DNA from: Asanoa ishikariensis
GTDB lineage: Bacteria; Actinomycetota; Actinomycetes; Mycobacteriales; Micromonosporaceae
Reading direction: 5' to 3'
Assembly (NCBI RefSeq): GCF_900107455.1
Contig: NZ_FNQB01000001.1
Span: 2,294,001 to 2,358,000 of the forward strand
DNA: 64,000 nt
The notes below the pieces were generated by a model. The model was given only the letters and a program-made list of their open reading frames with translations, was not told the DNA's origin and searched no databases. Of the stretch, positions 27,401 through 34,210 are shown in pieces. A program made the position numbers and the translations under genes. Position 1 is the stretch's first letter. Every line of letters begins with the position of its first letter.

Positions 27401-27848
27401 ACCCTGGCGCGTGCGGCGGGTCTGTCGTGGTGACCGGCCGCCAGCCACCTCGACCGTCCGGCTCCAGCACCGGGACCAGATCCTCGGCACCGGAGAGCAG
27501 GAAGACATCGCTGTCGTCGTAGCGGGGCAGCCCACGGTCCGTGCGCCGCGAGATCATCGGTGCTGACAGCGCCCAGCCCGGCCCGAACGGGCCGTCGCCG
27601 TACCCGGAGTCGTACGCCAAGGTCAGCGCCGGCCCGAACCCCGACCGGCCCGGGCTGGTGGCGATCGGCACGGTGAGGCCGGCAGTGCCGGTGAACGCAT
27701 TGGTGCCGAAGGTCTCGCCGATGCCCCGGATCGCGCCACCGGCCGGCGGCAGGCTGACAGCCGGCGCGGCAAGCTGGGGGACCGGCGGGGCGAAACCGCC
27801 GCCGATCGTGGCTGCGGAGGCGCTGGCCTCCTCGTGCCGTGCCGCCAT
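20466..27848 (-). CDS. Tc toxin TcB-TcC fusion (SpvB, integrin-like repeats, RHS cocoon, effector tip)
   Basis: The 2460-aa protein combines TcB and TcC. The SpvB domain spans about residues 45-340 (GIGETFGTNAFTGTAGLTVP, PGRSGFGPALTLAYDSGYG). Integrin-like repeats follow at 425-690 (DLDGDGIAGVLATG, DIDGDGLADILVL, DMSGDGLADLVRIGNG). A TcdB middle domain follows (ERVVNNLGAETVIRYASST, FAYHHGYFDGIDREFRGFGM). RHS/YD repeats then lead to the core at 2070-2130 (YHPYGSTSYQA, RYYAPWLGRWTAADPAGL, NRYAYVRGRPVHAVDPGG). In known Tc toxins B and C form a shell enclosing an effector that is self-cleaved after this core. The last 330 residues are the variable effector. ATG 27848 follows CGGAGG. No signal peptide is visible. 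Confidence 0.93.
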   Translation of the reverse strand: MAARHEEASASAATIGGGFAPPVPQLAAPAVSLPPAGGAIRGIGETFGTNAFTGTAGLTVPIATSPGRSGFGPALTLAYDSGYGDGPFGPGWALSAPMISRRTDRGLPRYDDSDVFLLSGAEDLVPVLEPDGRGGWRPVTTTDPPHAPGFRIDRFRPRTEGLFARIERWTRRSDGDVHWRSTSRDNVTHRYGERPDARIADPDDPGRVFSWLLCRSDDGTGNAIVYDYLADSDDGVDLGKAHERHRTSAQRAANRYLKRIRYGNRNSTRVEPEPDGWLFEVVFDYGDHGADVPTPAADRPLPARAHPFSSYRAGFEVRGYRLCRRVLVFHHVPDEPAVGTDCLVRATEFGYTDRGAAGEFLTTVTQRGYRRRDAGGYHDAALPPLELAYSPGEFRGEVHEVNAGNLPAGSAAEGHRWVDLDGDGIAGVLATGTDAWYYTPNLGAGRLGAMREVPGMPSPAVSTPARPRLLDLDGDGRLDVVTSGGGAHGRLTRTVDGGWEPWQPFPFPPAVDLDAPDVTLVDIDGDGLADILVLESDSLTWYPSAGCHGFGPGITLPTGVDDDAGPRLLLSGRSYSVHLADMSGDGLADLVRIGNGELCYYPNLGYGRFGAKVAMDGAPWFESAELFDPDRLRLADVFGSGVTDILYLASDGIRLHLNDNGNGFVAYGILPGLPPPQATETVQTVDLLGAGTACLVWSSTHPDDAGRAMRYADLTGGVKPHLLERVVNNLGAETVIRYASSTRFSLADAAAGRPWLTRLPFPVQLVERVETLDRISGNRFVRRFAYHHGYFDGIDREFRGFGMTEQWDTEELSAIAPVDLTANLDPASHVPPVLTRIWTHTGAFAEVAGGDLAAAYAPEFWTEPELANPAPSTLATAILLSDGTRLPHHPDTEELREAYRALRGSPLRQEVYALDGSAEQDLPYTVTTTSYAVELLQPAAGQRHAVCLRRPAETVTASYERTRDPDPRVGHEVALDVDGYGNVTRGVSVAYPRRRPGAGLDPRLPSWAADAVLAAQETPAVVVTSNRFTNAVDDAATYRSPLIAESHAEELTGIETAPPALLRPEALRALADGAVPAGRRTIRRSRVRYRSDDLSGPLPLGTLESLGLPYRTEQLAVTDALLDTVLRRDGVALLTDPAAVLRDECGYLPDDDGTWWAPSGQAVFGASAATDFYLPAGFTDPHGNTTTVDYDRHRLLPVEVTDALGNTVTAANDYRVLAPVRVTDPNGAVSEALFDALGMVAATARRGRPGDPRGSTLEGVDPDPADTTVAAYLADPVGAAAALLGGAGTRLVYDLFAYARTSGEAQPRAPVSATLARESYDGEPTRIAQALAYSDGFGRALQTKALAAGGRWVASGWTIVNNKGLPVRRYEPFFTATHLFEPDVRAGVSPIVCYDPVGRVVATVHPDHTWAKVAFDPWRQDSWDGCDTVLIADPRTDSDVGGHLARLPVEDVLPTWHTAHATDPAAGAHADTPAQEYLDPMGRAVLAVAHNRVPGGPADLLQPILVVLDVEGNRREVVDALGRSAERYAYDLAGRVLHTASSDAGERWALGDATGRPRYAWNSRGLRHRSTYDALLRPAATYLDDGGEAEALVARTEYGESLDRAAAAAAYALGRVHRVCDGAGTVTTQAYDFAGNPVAVARRLVADPVVLPDWDGTVPLGEESFATVTAYDALDRPVLTTAPDGSRVRPVYDEGGLLAGVDVALAGTEDWESYVMSIAYTAKGQRERISYGNGAVTAHEYDRTTQRLVSTRTVRAGRSLQSLAYTYDAVGNTLRITDTAQQTAFFRNTVVEPSADYTYDATYRLVAATGREHLGQLGGPVPPGPYDIGAVGHDQPGDGLAMGRYTETYDYDATGNILAVQHLGSDSAHPGWTRRYAYQADNRLASTVVGSGPAETYSYDQHGSMTSMPHLPLMVWDHADQLRATARQVVHTGLPETTWFGYDGGGQRVRWVTLRSAGPAQEPTRKSERIYVGGFEVYREYDGSGTVVTLERLSLSVLDGTKRIALAERRTLGDDGTTELLVRFQLGNQLGSACLELGADGEVISYEEYHPYGSTSYQAVDPAARAAVKRYRFTGMERDESTGLEYHSARYYAPWLGRWTAADPAGLADGVNRYAYVRGRPVHAVDPGGRQSWEWDSSRGYSDDIAEWAGPQLKEWSDSARDWLVNAAVGNSPFAGVNEALGDVSVGITGADSSVYVDMTFEGSVSWVTNIVSLAGSGLTAPAAPAARPAAVRQAASTGMETALGRSRAVLDDLAAAVPDFASMQQRMYPAKAATGPAAGGSEFTVAQALQIFQKWVDAAPTKIHQVLPEIYGRGPGKQITMEIPQGVTFSVHAVESMKVPATYSPAAMEQGAVWTANSLSHVMLRRDVLWSEESIVSALTHEFYEILSLRTLLTERQYQNGFTTRQLYELTQHVNPDMAEDGLRPLAKMLSQGDWIPNLHWSANDVADYYVRVMRNDLP

Positions 27849-27942
27849 CCGAGACCTCCGGTGTTACTCGACGATGTTCGACCTATGCGCCGGGGTGCTC
27901 AACCCCACCAGCCATCGGCTTTCCGACAGACGACCGTCGATC

Positions 27943-27960
27943 CCATACGCGCGTGTATGG
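27943..27960. promoter_or_regulatory. Near-palindrome in the divergent toxin/propeller promoter
   Basis: CCATAC-GCGCGT-GTATGG has 6-bp perfect arms and 16 of 18 symmetric positions. It lies in the 177-bp gap between the TcB-TcC start (27848) and the secreted propeller gene start (28026). It could be an operator shared by both transcription units. The binding protein is unknown. Confidence 0.4.
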
Positions 27961-28025
27961 CGGGCATGTGGCGGACTCCCGCAAGGTCGCCGGACCGGAT
28001 CAGCGATGTCAAGGATGGGAGTCAG

Positions 28026-31000
28026 ATGCCAAGGCTTTCCCGTTACGTCTCGTGGCGGTTCAGGGAAGGGAAAAGGCCGCTCTTCGCGCTGGTGGTCATG
28101 AGTGTGCTGTTGTCGCTGGCGGCGGTGACGGTCCTGCCCTCGGCGGCGGCGGCCGACGACTGGTACCGCGACCCCTGCTGGAATGCCCAGCCGACGCACA
28201 CGGTCCTGTCGTGGGCCGAGAACGAGTTGGAGGAGGAACCTTCGGCACCCAAGGTGCGCTTCGGAAATGCGCTCAAGGCCGACGTCGGGCAGTACACCGT
28301 GAACTGGACACAGACTAGGACCGCGTCCATCACAGTCGAGGGGTCGCTGGACCTTGGCAAGATCGTCGAGCTGAGTCTCAAGGCCGGCTACCAGACGCAG
28401 GTCAGCGTGCAGATGACGCTGTCCCTGAGCTTTCCCGTGGCGACCGAACGCGGCGAGTTCGTGACGTTGACCCCGTACACCTTCTACGAGTTCCGGAAGG
28501 TGATCACCGTTTGGTCGCGGGACGACGCCAGTCGCTACTGCAGCCTGTCCGCCACGGTGGCGCGGATCCCCGTGTCCTCCGGCGTGTGCCGGGTACCGGC
28601 GAACTCCACGCTGGCCGAGGCGTGCCCCGACCCCTTCACGCGTCAACCGGGACGGGGGCCGGGCACCGGGGGCACCACACCGCCCACGCCGCCGGGCCCG
28701 CAGCCGGTGACGGATGTTCGCGGTCTCGCCGACGGGACCGTGCTGGCGACGACCGACACCAGACGGATCTACAAGATGGTCGGTGGGGCTCCGGTCTGGC
28801 AGTCGACCTGCGACGACGGGATCTGTGAGCCACAGTCCCGTCCGACGACGCAGGCGGTGGTCAACGCCGGTCCGGCCACGCCGCGCAACGGCGCGTCCGC
28901 CATCGACCAGCGCGGTCAGGTATATCTGTTCGTCGGGGGTGCGCCGCTCTGGCAGGACTCGTGCGCCGCCCCGGTCAACTGCGGTGCACCGGTCAAGGTG
29001 TCGAACTGGTCGATCGACGCCCGTGACCACATGAACCAGCGACCCACCGACGGCAACCTCGTCCAGGCCGTGGCCGGCACCACCGACCTGCCGGTGGCCG
29101 CGACGCTCGGCGGCGCGCTCGTACCCTTCGCCAACGAGCAGGAGGTCATCGAGACCGGCCACGGCACCGGCTGGCGGAGCAAGGTCCAGGCGATCACCTC
29201 GAAGAGCTACCACGCTCTGGGCTTCGACCCGGCCAACGGCACGCTGATCCAGGGCGTCGCCGGTGGTGTCTCCACGCCGGTCGCCGCGCTGGCGGGCTCG
29301 GCGATCATCCCGTTCGCGAGCGAGCAGGAGGTCGTCGACTCCGGACACGGCACGAACTGGCCCAGCAAGGTCCGTGCCGTCCCCGCCCGGTTCTTCCACG
29401 CCCGCGCCCGGGTCCCCACCGACAACACCCTGATCCAAGGCGCCAGTGGGGGCGTGGCCACGCCGGTGGCGGCCATGGTCGGCGGTGCGCGGATCAACTT
29501 CGGCAGCCCGCAGGAGCTCATCGACGCCGGGTACGGGACGGACTGGCCGAGCAAGGTGCAGATCATCCCGACCCGGGTCTTCAACGAGATCCGCGCCGAC
29601 GTGCCGGCCGACGGGACCCTGATCCAGGGCATCATCGGGAGTACGCCGGTCGCCAAGATCGTTGGCGGTGCCGTTGTCCCGTTCGCGACCCCCGAGGAGG
29701 TCGTCGACGTCGGCTACGGTGCCGAATGGCGGTTGCACGTGCGGGCGGTGCCGCCGCGGGCGTACAACGCGCTGCCGACCGTCCCGGCCACGAAGACCCT
29801 CGTACGTGGAAGGTCGGGCGGCTCGCTGACGGCGGTCGCGCAGGTCGTCGGCGGTGCCCGCATCCCGTTCGGCAGCGGCGCGGACGCCACGGCGGTGGCC
29901 GGCCCGAACTGGGGCCAGTTGGTCAGGGACATCCCGAGTCGCGCGTACGCCGCCATGCCGCTCACGCCGGCAGACGGGACCCTGCTGGTGAACGAGGGCG
30001 GTGTGCTCTACCGGGCGCTGCAGGGCAACGTCGAGCGGGCGGCGAGCTGTCCCGAGTCGACGGCGTGTTCGACCAACCTGCCGCTGGTGCTGGACCGGCA
30101 GTTGCACGGAATCCGCGAGTACGGGCCGGCGGGGTTGGCGTGGGCCGACGTCGACGGTGACGGCAAGGCCGACTACTGCCGTCGGGTCGGCACGGTCAAC
30201 CACCAGGACAGCAAGGTCTCCTGCACGCTGTCGACCGGGTCGGGCTACGGCGCGACGGTGACGTCCGGCGTCACCGACTGGGGTTACCTGGTCGGGCGGC
30301 AGTGGGCTGACATGAACGGGGACAGGAAGGCCGACTTCTGCCGGCTCGGCGGCAACGACCTCCGCACCGACGCGTACGCGCTGTGCACGCCGTCGTCCGG
30401 CAGCGGCTTCAGCGCCACCGTCGTCTCCGCGCGGATCGACGCCGGGCACTCCGCCGGGCGGGCCTGGGCGGATGTCAACGGTGACGGCAAGGCCGACTTC
30501 TGCCGGGTGCGCGGCGGCACGAACCACACCGACGCGTTCGTGTCCTGCACGCCCTCGACCGGCGCCGCGTTCGGCAACGACATCAGCTCGACCAACCTGG
30601 ACTGGGGTGCCGCGGCCGGACGGGCGTTCACCGACTTCAACGGGGACGGCAAGGCGGACTTCTGCCGGGTCGTCGGCACCGTCAACCACACCGCGGCGTA
30701 CGTGAGCTGCACGGTCTCCCGGGGAGGCGACTTCGGGGCGACGTACTCGTCGCAGCCGACGGACTGGGGGTTCGGTGCCGACCGGGTCTGGGCCGACGTC
30801 AACGGCGACAAGAGGTCCGACTTCTGCCGCCGGGTGGGCTCGATCGCCGAGCCGAGGGTGGCGTGCACGCTGTCCACGGGCACCGGCTTCGGCACGACCG
30901 TCGTCTCCGCCCTGGCGGACTGGGGCCAGCCCGGCAGCCGTTCCTGGACCGATGTGGACGCCGACGGCAAGGCGGACTTCTGCCGGGTCCGTGGCACGGT

Positions 31001-31259
31001 CAACCACACCGACGCGAAGCTGTCCTGCCTGCTGTCAACAGGCAGCGGCTTTGGCTCCGAGGTCACCTCGGGGAACGTCGACTGGGGTTTCCACACCGGC
31101 CGCGGCTGGGCGGACGTCAACGGTGACGGCCGCACCGACTACTGCCGGCGGGTCGGTGGGAGCGTCACCGATACCCGGGTTTCGTGCAGCGGTTCCACTG
31201 GCAGCGGATTCGCCGCGAGCATCGCGTCGGGCGTTCTGGAGTGGGGCCACGCTGACTAG
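28026..31259 (+). CDS. Secreted repeat protein with seven-bladed FG-GAP/VCBS-type propeller
   Basis: The 1077-aa protein has an N-terminal hydrophobic signal (LFALVVMSVLLSLAAVTVL ending SAAAAD). A beta-rich region at about residues 90-150 shows alternating polar/hydrophobic strands (VNWTQTRTASITVEGSLDL, YQTQVSVQMTLSLSF). Residues about 230-695 hold roughly seven repeats of about 55-60 aa (DGTLIQG, TPVAxxVGGAxIPF, GYGTxWxxKV). The C-terminus holds seven repeats of about 53 aa with a calcium-loop motif and two cysteines each (WADVNGDGKADFCR, VSCTLSTGSGFG). ATG 28026 follows GGGAG; in-frame upstream starts would precede the signal. It is divergent from the Tc operon. It may be a secreted binding or accessory protein; no enzyme motif is seen. 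Confidence 0.8.
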   Translation: MPRLSRYVSWRFREGKRPLFALVVMSVLLSLAAVTVLPSAAAADDWYRDPCWNAQPTHTVLSWAENELEEEPSAPKVRFGNALKADVGQYTVNWTQTRTASITVEGSLDLGKIVELSLKAGYQTQVSVQMTLSLSFPVATERGEFVTLTPYTFYEFRKVITVWSRDDASRYCSLSATVARIPVSSGVCRVPANSTLAEACPDPFTRQPGRGPGTGGTTPPTPPGPQPVTDVRGLADGTVLATTDTRRIYKMVGGAPVWQSTCDDGICEPQSRPTTQAVVNAGPATPRNGASAIDQRGQVYLFVGGAPLWQDSCAAPVNCGAPVKVSNWSIDARDHMNQRPTDGNLVQAVAGTTDLPVAATLGGALVPFANEQEVIETGHGTGWRSKVQAITSKSYHALGFDPANGTLIQGVAGGVSTPVAALAGSAIIPFASEQEVVDSGHGTNWPSKVRAVPARFFHARARVPTDNTLIQGASGGVATPVAAMVGGARINFGSPQELIDAGYGTDWPSKVQIIPTRVFNEIRADVPADGTLIQGIIGSTPVAKIVGGAVVPFATPEEVVDVGYGAEWRLHVRAVPPRAYNALPTVPATKTLVRGRSGGSLTAVAQVVGGARIPFGSGADATAVAGPNWGQLVRDIPSRAYAAMPLTPADGTLLVNEGGVLYRALQGNVERAASCPESTACSTNLPLVLDRQLHGIREYGPAGLAWADVDGDGKADYCRRVGTVNHQDSKVSCTLSTGSGYGATVTSGVTDWGYLVGRQWADMNGDRKADFCRLGGNDLRTDAYALCTPSSGSGFSATVVSARIDAGHSAGRAWADVNGDGKADFCRVRGGTNHTDAFVSCTPSTGAAFGNDISSTNLDWGAAAGRAFTDFNGDGKADFCRVVGTVNHTAAYVSCTVSRGGDFGATYSSQPTDWGFGADRVWADVNGDKRSDFCRRVGSIAEPRVACTLSTGTGFGTTVVSALADWGQPGSRSWTDVDADGKADFCRVRGTVNHTDAKLSCLLSTGSGFGSEVTSGNVDWGFHTGRGWADVNGDGRTDYCRRVGGSVTDTRVSCSGSTGSGFAASIASGVLEWGHAD

Positions 31260-34040
31260 CTGATCCAGCTTGTGGAGTTTCACCCGGACGGCCTCGCCGT
31301 CCGGGTGCCCAAGCTGATCCAGGATGTCGCCGGCCTCGCGCCACGCGGCCCGCGCGGCGCCGAGGTCACCGGCGTCGCGCTGGGCGTCGCCGAGATGCGT
31401 CAGCACGTCGGCGAGGCAGTACCGGTCGCGGGCCTGACGGAACAGGGCCACTCCGTGGTGGAAGCAGGTGACCGCCCGGTCGTGGTCGCCGAGGCGGCTG
31501 TGGATGTAGCCGAGACTGTCCCAGGCGTACGCCTCACCGGCTGTGTGGCCCAGGTCCTGGAGCATTTCCAACGCCTCCTGACACAGGGCCAGGGCATCGG
31601 CGGGTGCGCCGATGAGGGCGCGGTACCAGCCGACCGCGTTGAGGCTGTTGGCCTCCCCGGCCCGATGGCCGGCCCGCCGGAACAGCTCCAGGGCGGACTC
31701 GGAGTGGCGCAGCGCCTCGAAGTGGTTGCCCTGCTGGCCGCGTACCCAGGCGAGGTTCCGGTGTGTGTGCGCCTGGCCGATGTGGTCGCCCGCGTACCGG
31801 AACAACTCGAGCGCGGCGCGGTAGTGCGCGGGCGCCTCGTCGAGCTGACCCCCGCTGGCGTACGCGAGCCCCAGGCCGCGCCGCGCGGACGCTTCCGCGA
31901 CCGGATCGGCCAGCCGTCGCGCCGCTCGCAACGCGGCCCGCTGGGCGGTCACCAGGTCCTGCCAGCAACCGTGCCGGTCCAGATAGTTCGTCAGCGTCCC
32001 CGCCATTTTCCAGGCCTGGATCTCGTGACCTGCGGCGTCCGCGAGCTCGACGGCGTGCAGCAGGTTGGCGTGTTCGGCCCGGAACCAGGTCAGCGCCTGT
32101 TCCGGGCTGTCGAGGCGCTCAGGCGTGACACCCTCGGCCGCCGGCGCCGGGCTGTCCGTGTCCCGATGCGGGTTCAACCGCAGCGCCGCGGCGTGGGCGG
32201 TGTGGAGGTAGTGGTCGACCAGCCTGCGCTCGGCGGCCAGCCGGAGCTGCTGGACAGGTGGGTCGCCGGCCAGCTCACGGGCGTACGCCCGCAGCAGGTC
32301 GTGACAGGTGTACCTGCCGGGCAGGTACTCGGTGAGCAGGTTCGCGCCGGACAACTCCAGGAGCAGCCGGCGCGTGGCGGTCGCGTCGATGCCGGCGAGG
32401 CTGCCCAGGGCCGGTGCGCCGATGTCCGCGCCGGCATGGACGCCGAGCAGGCGGAACAGTTCGGCCGCCGCCGGGCTCAACGCGCGGTACGACCACAGGA
32501 AGACACACCGGAGATCGGTGGCGGCGTCCCCGCCCGCGAGCGATGCCAAGGCATTGGCGGAGGAGCGTAGCTGGTCGGCCAGGCTCGTCAGGGAAAGCTG
32601 CGGGTGGGCGCAGGCGTAGGCACCGACGATGGCGAGCGCGAGCGGCAGGCGCGCGCACGTCTCGACGAGCGCGGCGGCGGCCTGCGGCTCCGCCGACACC
32701 CGATGCTCCCCGACGCGGCTGCCGAACAGACGCCCGGCCTCGTCGGCGTCGGGCAGGTCCACCGACACGATCCGCGCCCCGTCCGTCGCCGCGAGACCCA
32801 AGAGCCGATCGCGGCTCGTGACGACCGCCAGCGACGTGGGCGCTCCGGGCAACAGCGGACGTACCTGCTCGGCGTCGCGGGCGTTGTCCAGCAACAGAAG
32901 CACGCGCCGGTCCGCCAGAACGCTCCGATACAGGCCCGCCTGGCCCTCCGTCGTGCTTGGAATGCGGTGTGGTGCCACGCCCAGCGCCTCGAGCAGGACC
33001 CGGATCGCTTCGGCGGACGTCAACGGCGGCCCTGAGGGGTCGAAGCCGCGAAGGTTGAGGAACAACTGCCCGTCAGGAAAACGAGCGGCCGCGTCATGCG
33101 CCCAATGCACCGCCAGAGCGGTCTTGCCGACTCCAGCCGTACCCGTGATCGCAAGAATCGGTCGGTCTTTAGCGCCGGTGTCGAGCTGACGCAGCAACTC
33201 GGCGCGGCCGGTGAAACCGAAGACGTCCGCGGGTAGCTGCCGCAGGGGAACCGACGGCGCGCCGACCGTGGACAGCTCCAGATCGGGGTCTGCGGCCTCG
33301 ATCCGTTCCCGAAGCTCGACCAGCGCCGGCCCTGGCCGCACGGCCAGCTCCCGGTCCAGCGACCGGCGACTCTGCTCGTAGGCGGCCAAGGCCTCCGCCC
33401 TGCGCCCGCAGCGATACAGGGCGAGCATCAACTGCCCCCACGACCGCTCCCGCAGTGGATGACGGGCGGTCCAGCTCCGCAGCTCCGCCACGAGCTCGAC
33501 GTGTGCGCCGAGCCCCAGCCGCGCGTCGAAGGCTTCCTCCGTCGCGGCGATGCGCAGTTCTTCCATCCGGCCGGCCTCCAGCCACACGGCCTCCGGCAAC
33601 ACGAGCCCGTCGAGGACCGGGCCACGCCACAGAGCCAACGCGCGCAGCAACGAGTCGGCGGCGGCCGCGGGCCGCCCGTCGGCGTGGTGACGCCGCCCGT
33701 CGGCCGCCAGCCGTTCGAAGACGGCGGAGTCCAACTCATCCTGGTCGACCCTCAGCAGGTAGCCACCGCGGGCCGTGACGATCCGCTCCCGCCCCGGCAG
33801 GGCCGCGCTGTGCAGCGTGCGCCGCAGGTCCGAGACGTACGACTGGAGGTTCGCGGCCGCGGACGCGGGTGGCCGCTGCGACTGCGACCAGAGCGAGTCG
33901 ATGAGCGCGTCGGACGTCACCAGCGTGTTTGGCCGCAGCAGAAGAATGGCCAGAAGCACTCGGGGCTTTCTCCGGACCGGAGCCACCATCCGGCCTGACT
34001 CGTCACGGACTTCCAGCGGACCAAGCACACGAAAATCCAA
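31035..34040 (-). CDS. AfsR/SARP family regulator (winged helix, BTAD, NB-ARC, TPR)
   Basis: The 1001-aa protein is a large SARP. It has an OmpR-like winged helix (residues 1-95: FRVLGPLEVRDESGR, RKPRVLLAILLLRPNTLVTSD), a bacterial transcriptional activation domain (100-245: ERLAADGRRHHADGRP, MLALYRCGRRAEALAAYEQ), an NB-ARC ATPase with P-loop GTAGVGKTAL near 300 and LLLLDNARDAEQV, then TPR repeats (RRGLGLAYASGGQLDEA, AWDSLGYIHSRLGDHDRAV). It should activate target promoters in response to signals gated by the ATPase. The last 75 or so residues are read antisense to the convergent gene at 28026-31259 (225-bp overlap) and do not look conserved. It is the nearest regulator to the toxin locus. 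An AT-rich promoter region lies upstream. Confidence 0.92.
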   Translation of the reverse strand: MDFRVLGPLEVRDESGRMVAPVRRKPRVLLAILLLRPNTLVTSDALIDSLWSQSQRPPASAAANLQSYVSDLRRTLHSAALPGRERIVTARGGYLLRVDQDELDSAVFERLAADGRRHHADGRPAAAADSLLRALALWRGPVLDGLVLPEAVWLEAGRMEELRIAATEEAFDARLGLGAHVELVAELRSWTARHPLRERSWGQLMLALYRCGRRAEALAAYEQSRRSLDRELAVRPGPALVELRERIEAADPDLELSTVGAPSVPLRQLPADVFGFTGRAELLRQLDTGAKDRPILAITGTAGVGKTALAVHWAHDAAARFPDGQLFLNLRGFDPSGPPLTSAEAIRVLLEALGVAPHRIPSTTEGQAGLYRSVLADRRVLLLLDNARDAEQVRPLLPGAPTSLAVVTSRDRLLGLAATDGARIVSVDLPDADEAGRLFGSRVGEHRVSAEPQAAAALVETCARLPLALAIVGAYACAHPQLSLTSLADQLRSSANALASLAGGDAATDLRCVFLWSYRALSPAAAELFRLLGVHAGADIGAPALGSLAGIDATATRRLLLELSGANLLTEYLPGRYTCHDLLRAYARELAGDPPVQQLRLAAERRLVDHYLHTAHAAALRLNPHRDTDSPAPAAEGVTPERLDSPEQALTWFRAEHANLLHAVELADAAGHEIQAWKMAGTLTNYLDRHGCWQDLVTAQRAALRAARRLADPVAEASARRGLGLAYASGGQLDEAPAHYRAALELFRYAGDHIGQAHTHRNLAWVRGQQGNHFEALRHSESALELFRRAGHRAGEANSLNAVGWYRALIGAPADALALCQEALEMLQDLGHTAGEAYAWDSLGYIHSRLGDHDRAVTCFHHGVALFRQARDRYCLADVLTHLGDAQRDAGDLGAARAAWREAGDILDQLGHPDGEAVRVKLHKLDQLVSVAPLQNARRDARGESAASGTAARNPGIGDAPTDPPAVVGAAVTVDVRPAAAGVETPVDVPRGDLGAKAAAC
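31281..31307. terminator. Hairpin after the propeller gene, inside the SARP 3' coding region
   Basis: There are perfect 12-bp arms (CACCCGGACGGC and complement) with a CTC loop, 22 bp past the stop of the plus-strand propeller gene. It can terminate that transcript, but it also encodes conserved SARP residues (HPDGEAVRV), so it may be coding symmetry only. Confidence 0.45.
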
Positions 34041-34210
34041 CGGATACCCTCGCCGGCTACACGCATGGACAGTCCGCAGCAGCGTAGCCGACGATCGATC
34101 TGATCTATGTCGCTAACGCGTATTGGTCCGACTCCCATTGCATAAGTCGATCATTAGCGCGCGAATATGTTGTCATATATAAAATCGGTCGGTTCCTTTT
34201 TGGCAGCTGA
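34041..34210. other. AT-rich intergenic region upstream of the SARP gene
   Basis: This 170-bp gap includes an unusually AT-rich run around 34160-34200 (TGTTGTCATATATAAAATC). It separates two minus-strand genes and probably holds the SARP promoter. I could not assign -35/-10 boxes with confidence and found no palindrome of note. Confidence 0.4.

Noticed and set aside
24708-27566. Open frame of about 950 codons on the plus strand
   Set aside because: Antisense mirror of the TcB part. No recognisable domains; composition biased to Arg, Val, Gly and Asp.
27864-31007. Open frame of about 1050 codons on the minus strand
   Set aside because: Mirror of the secreted propeller gene. Repeats in it reflect the sense repeats.
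34150-34205. AT-rich stretch as a phage or element attachment site
   Set aside because: No integrase, tRNA or direct repeat nearby. It is better explained as a promoter region.
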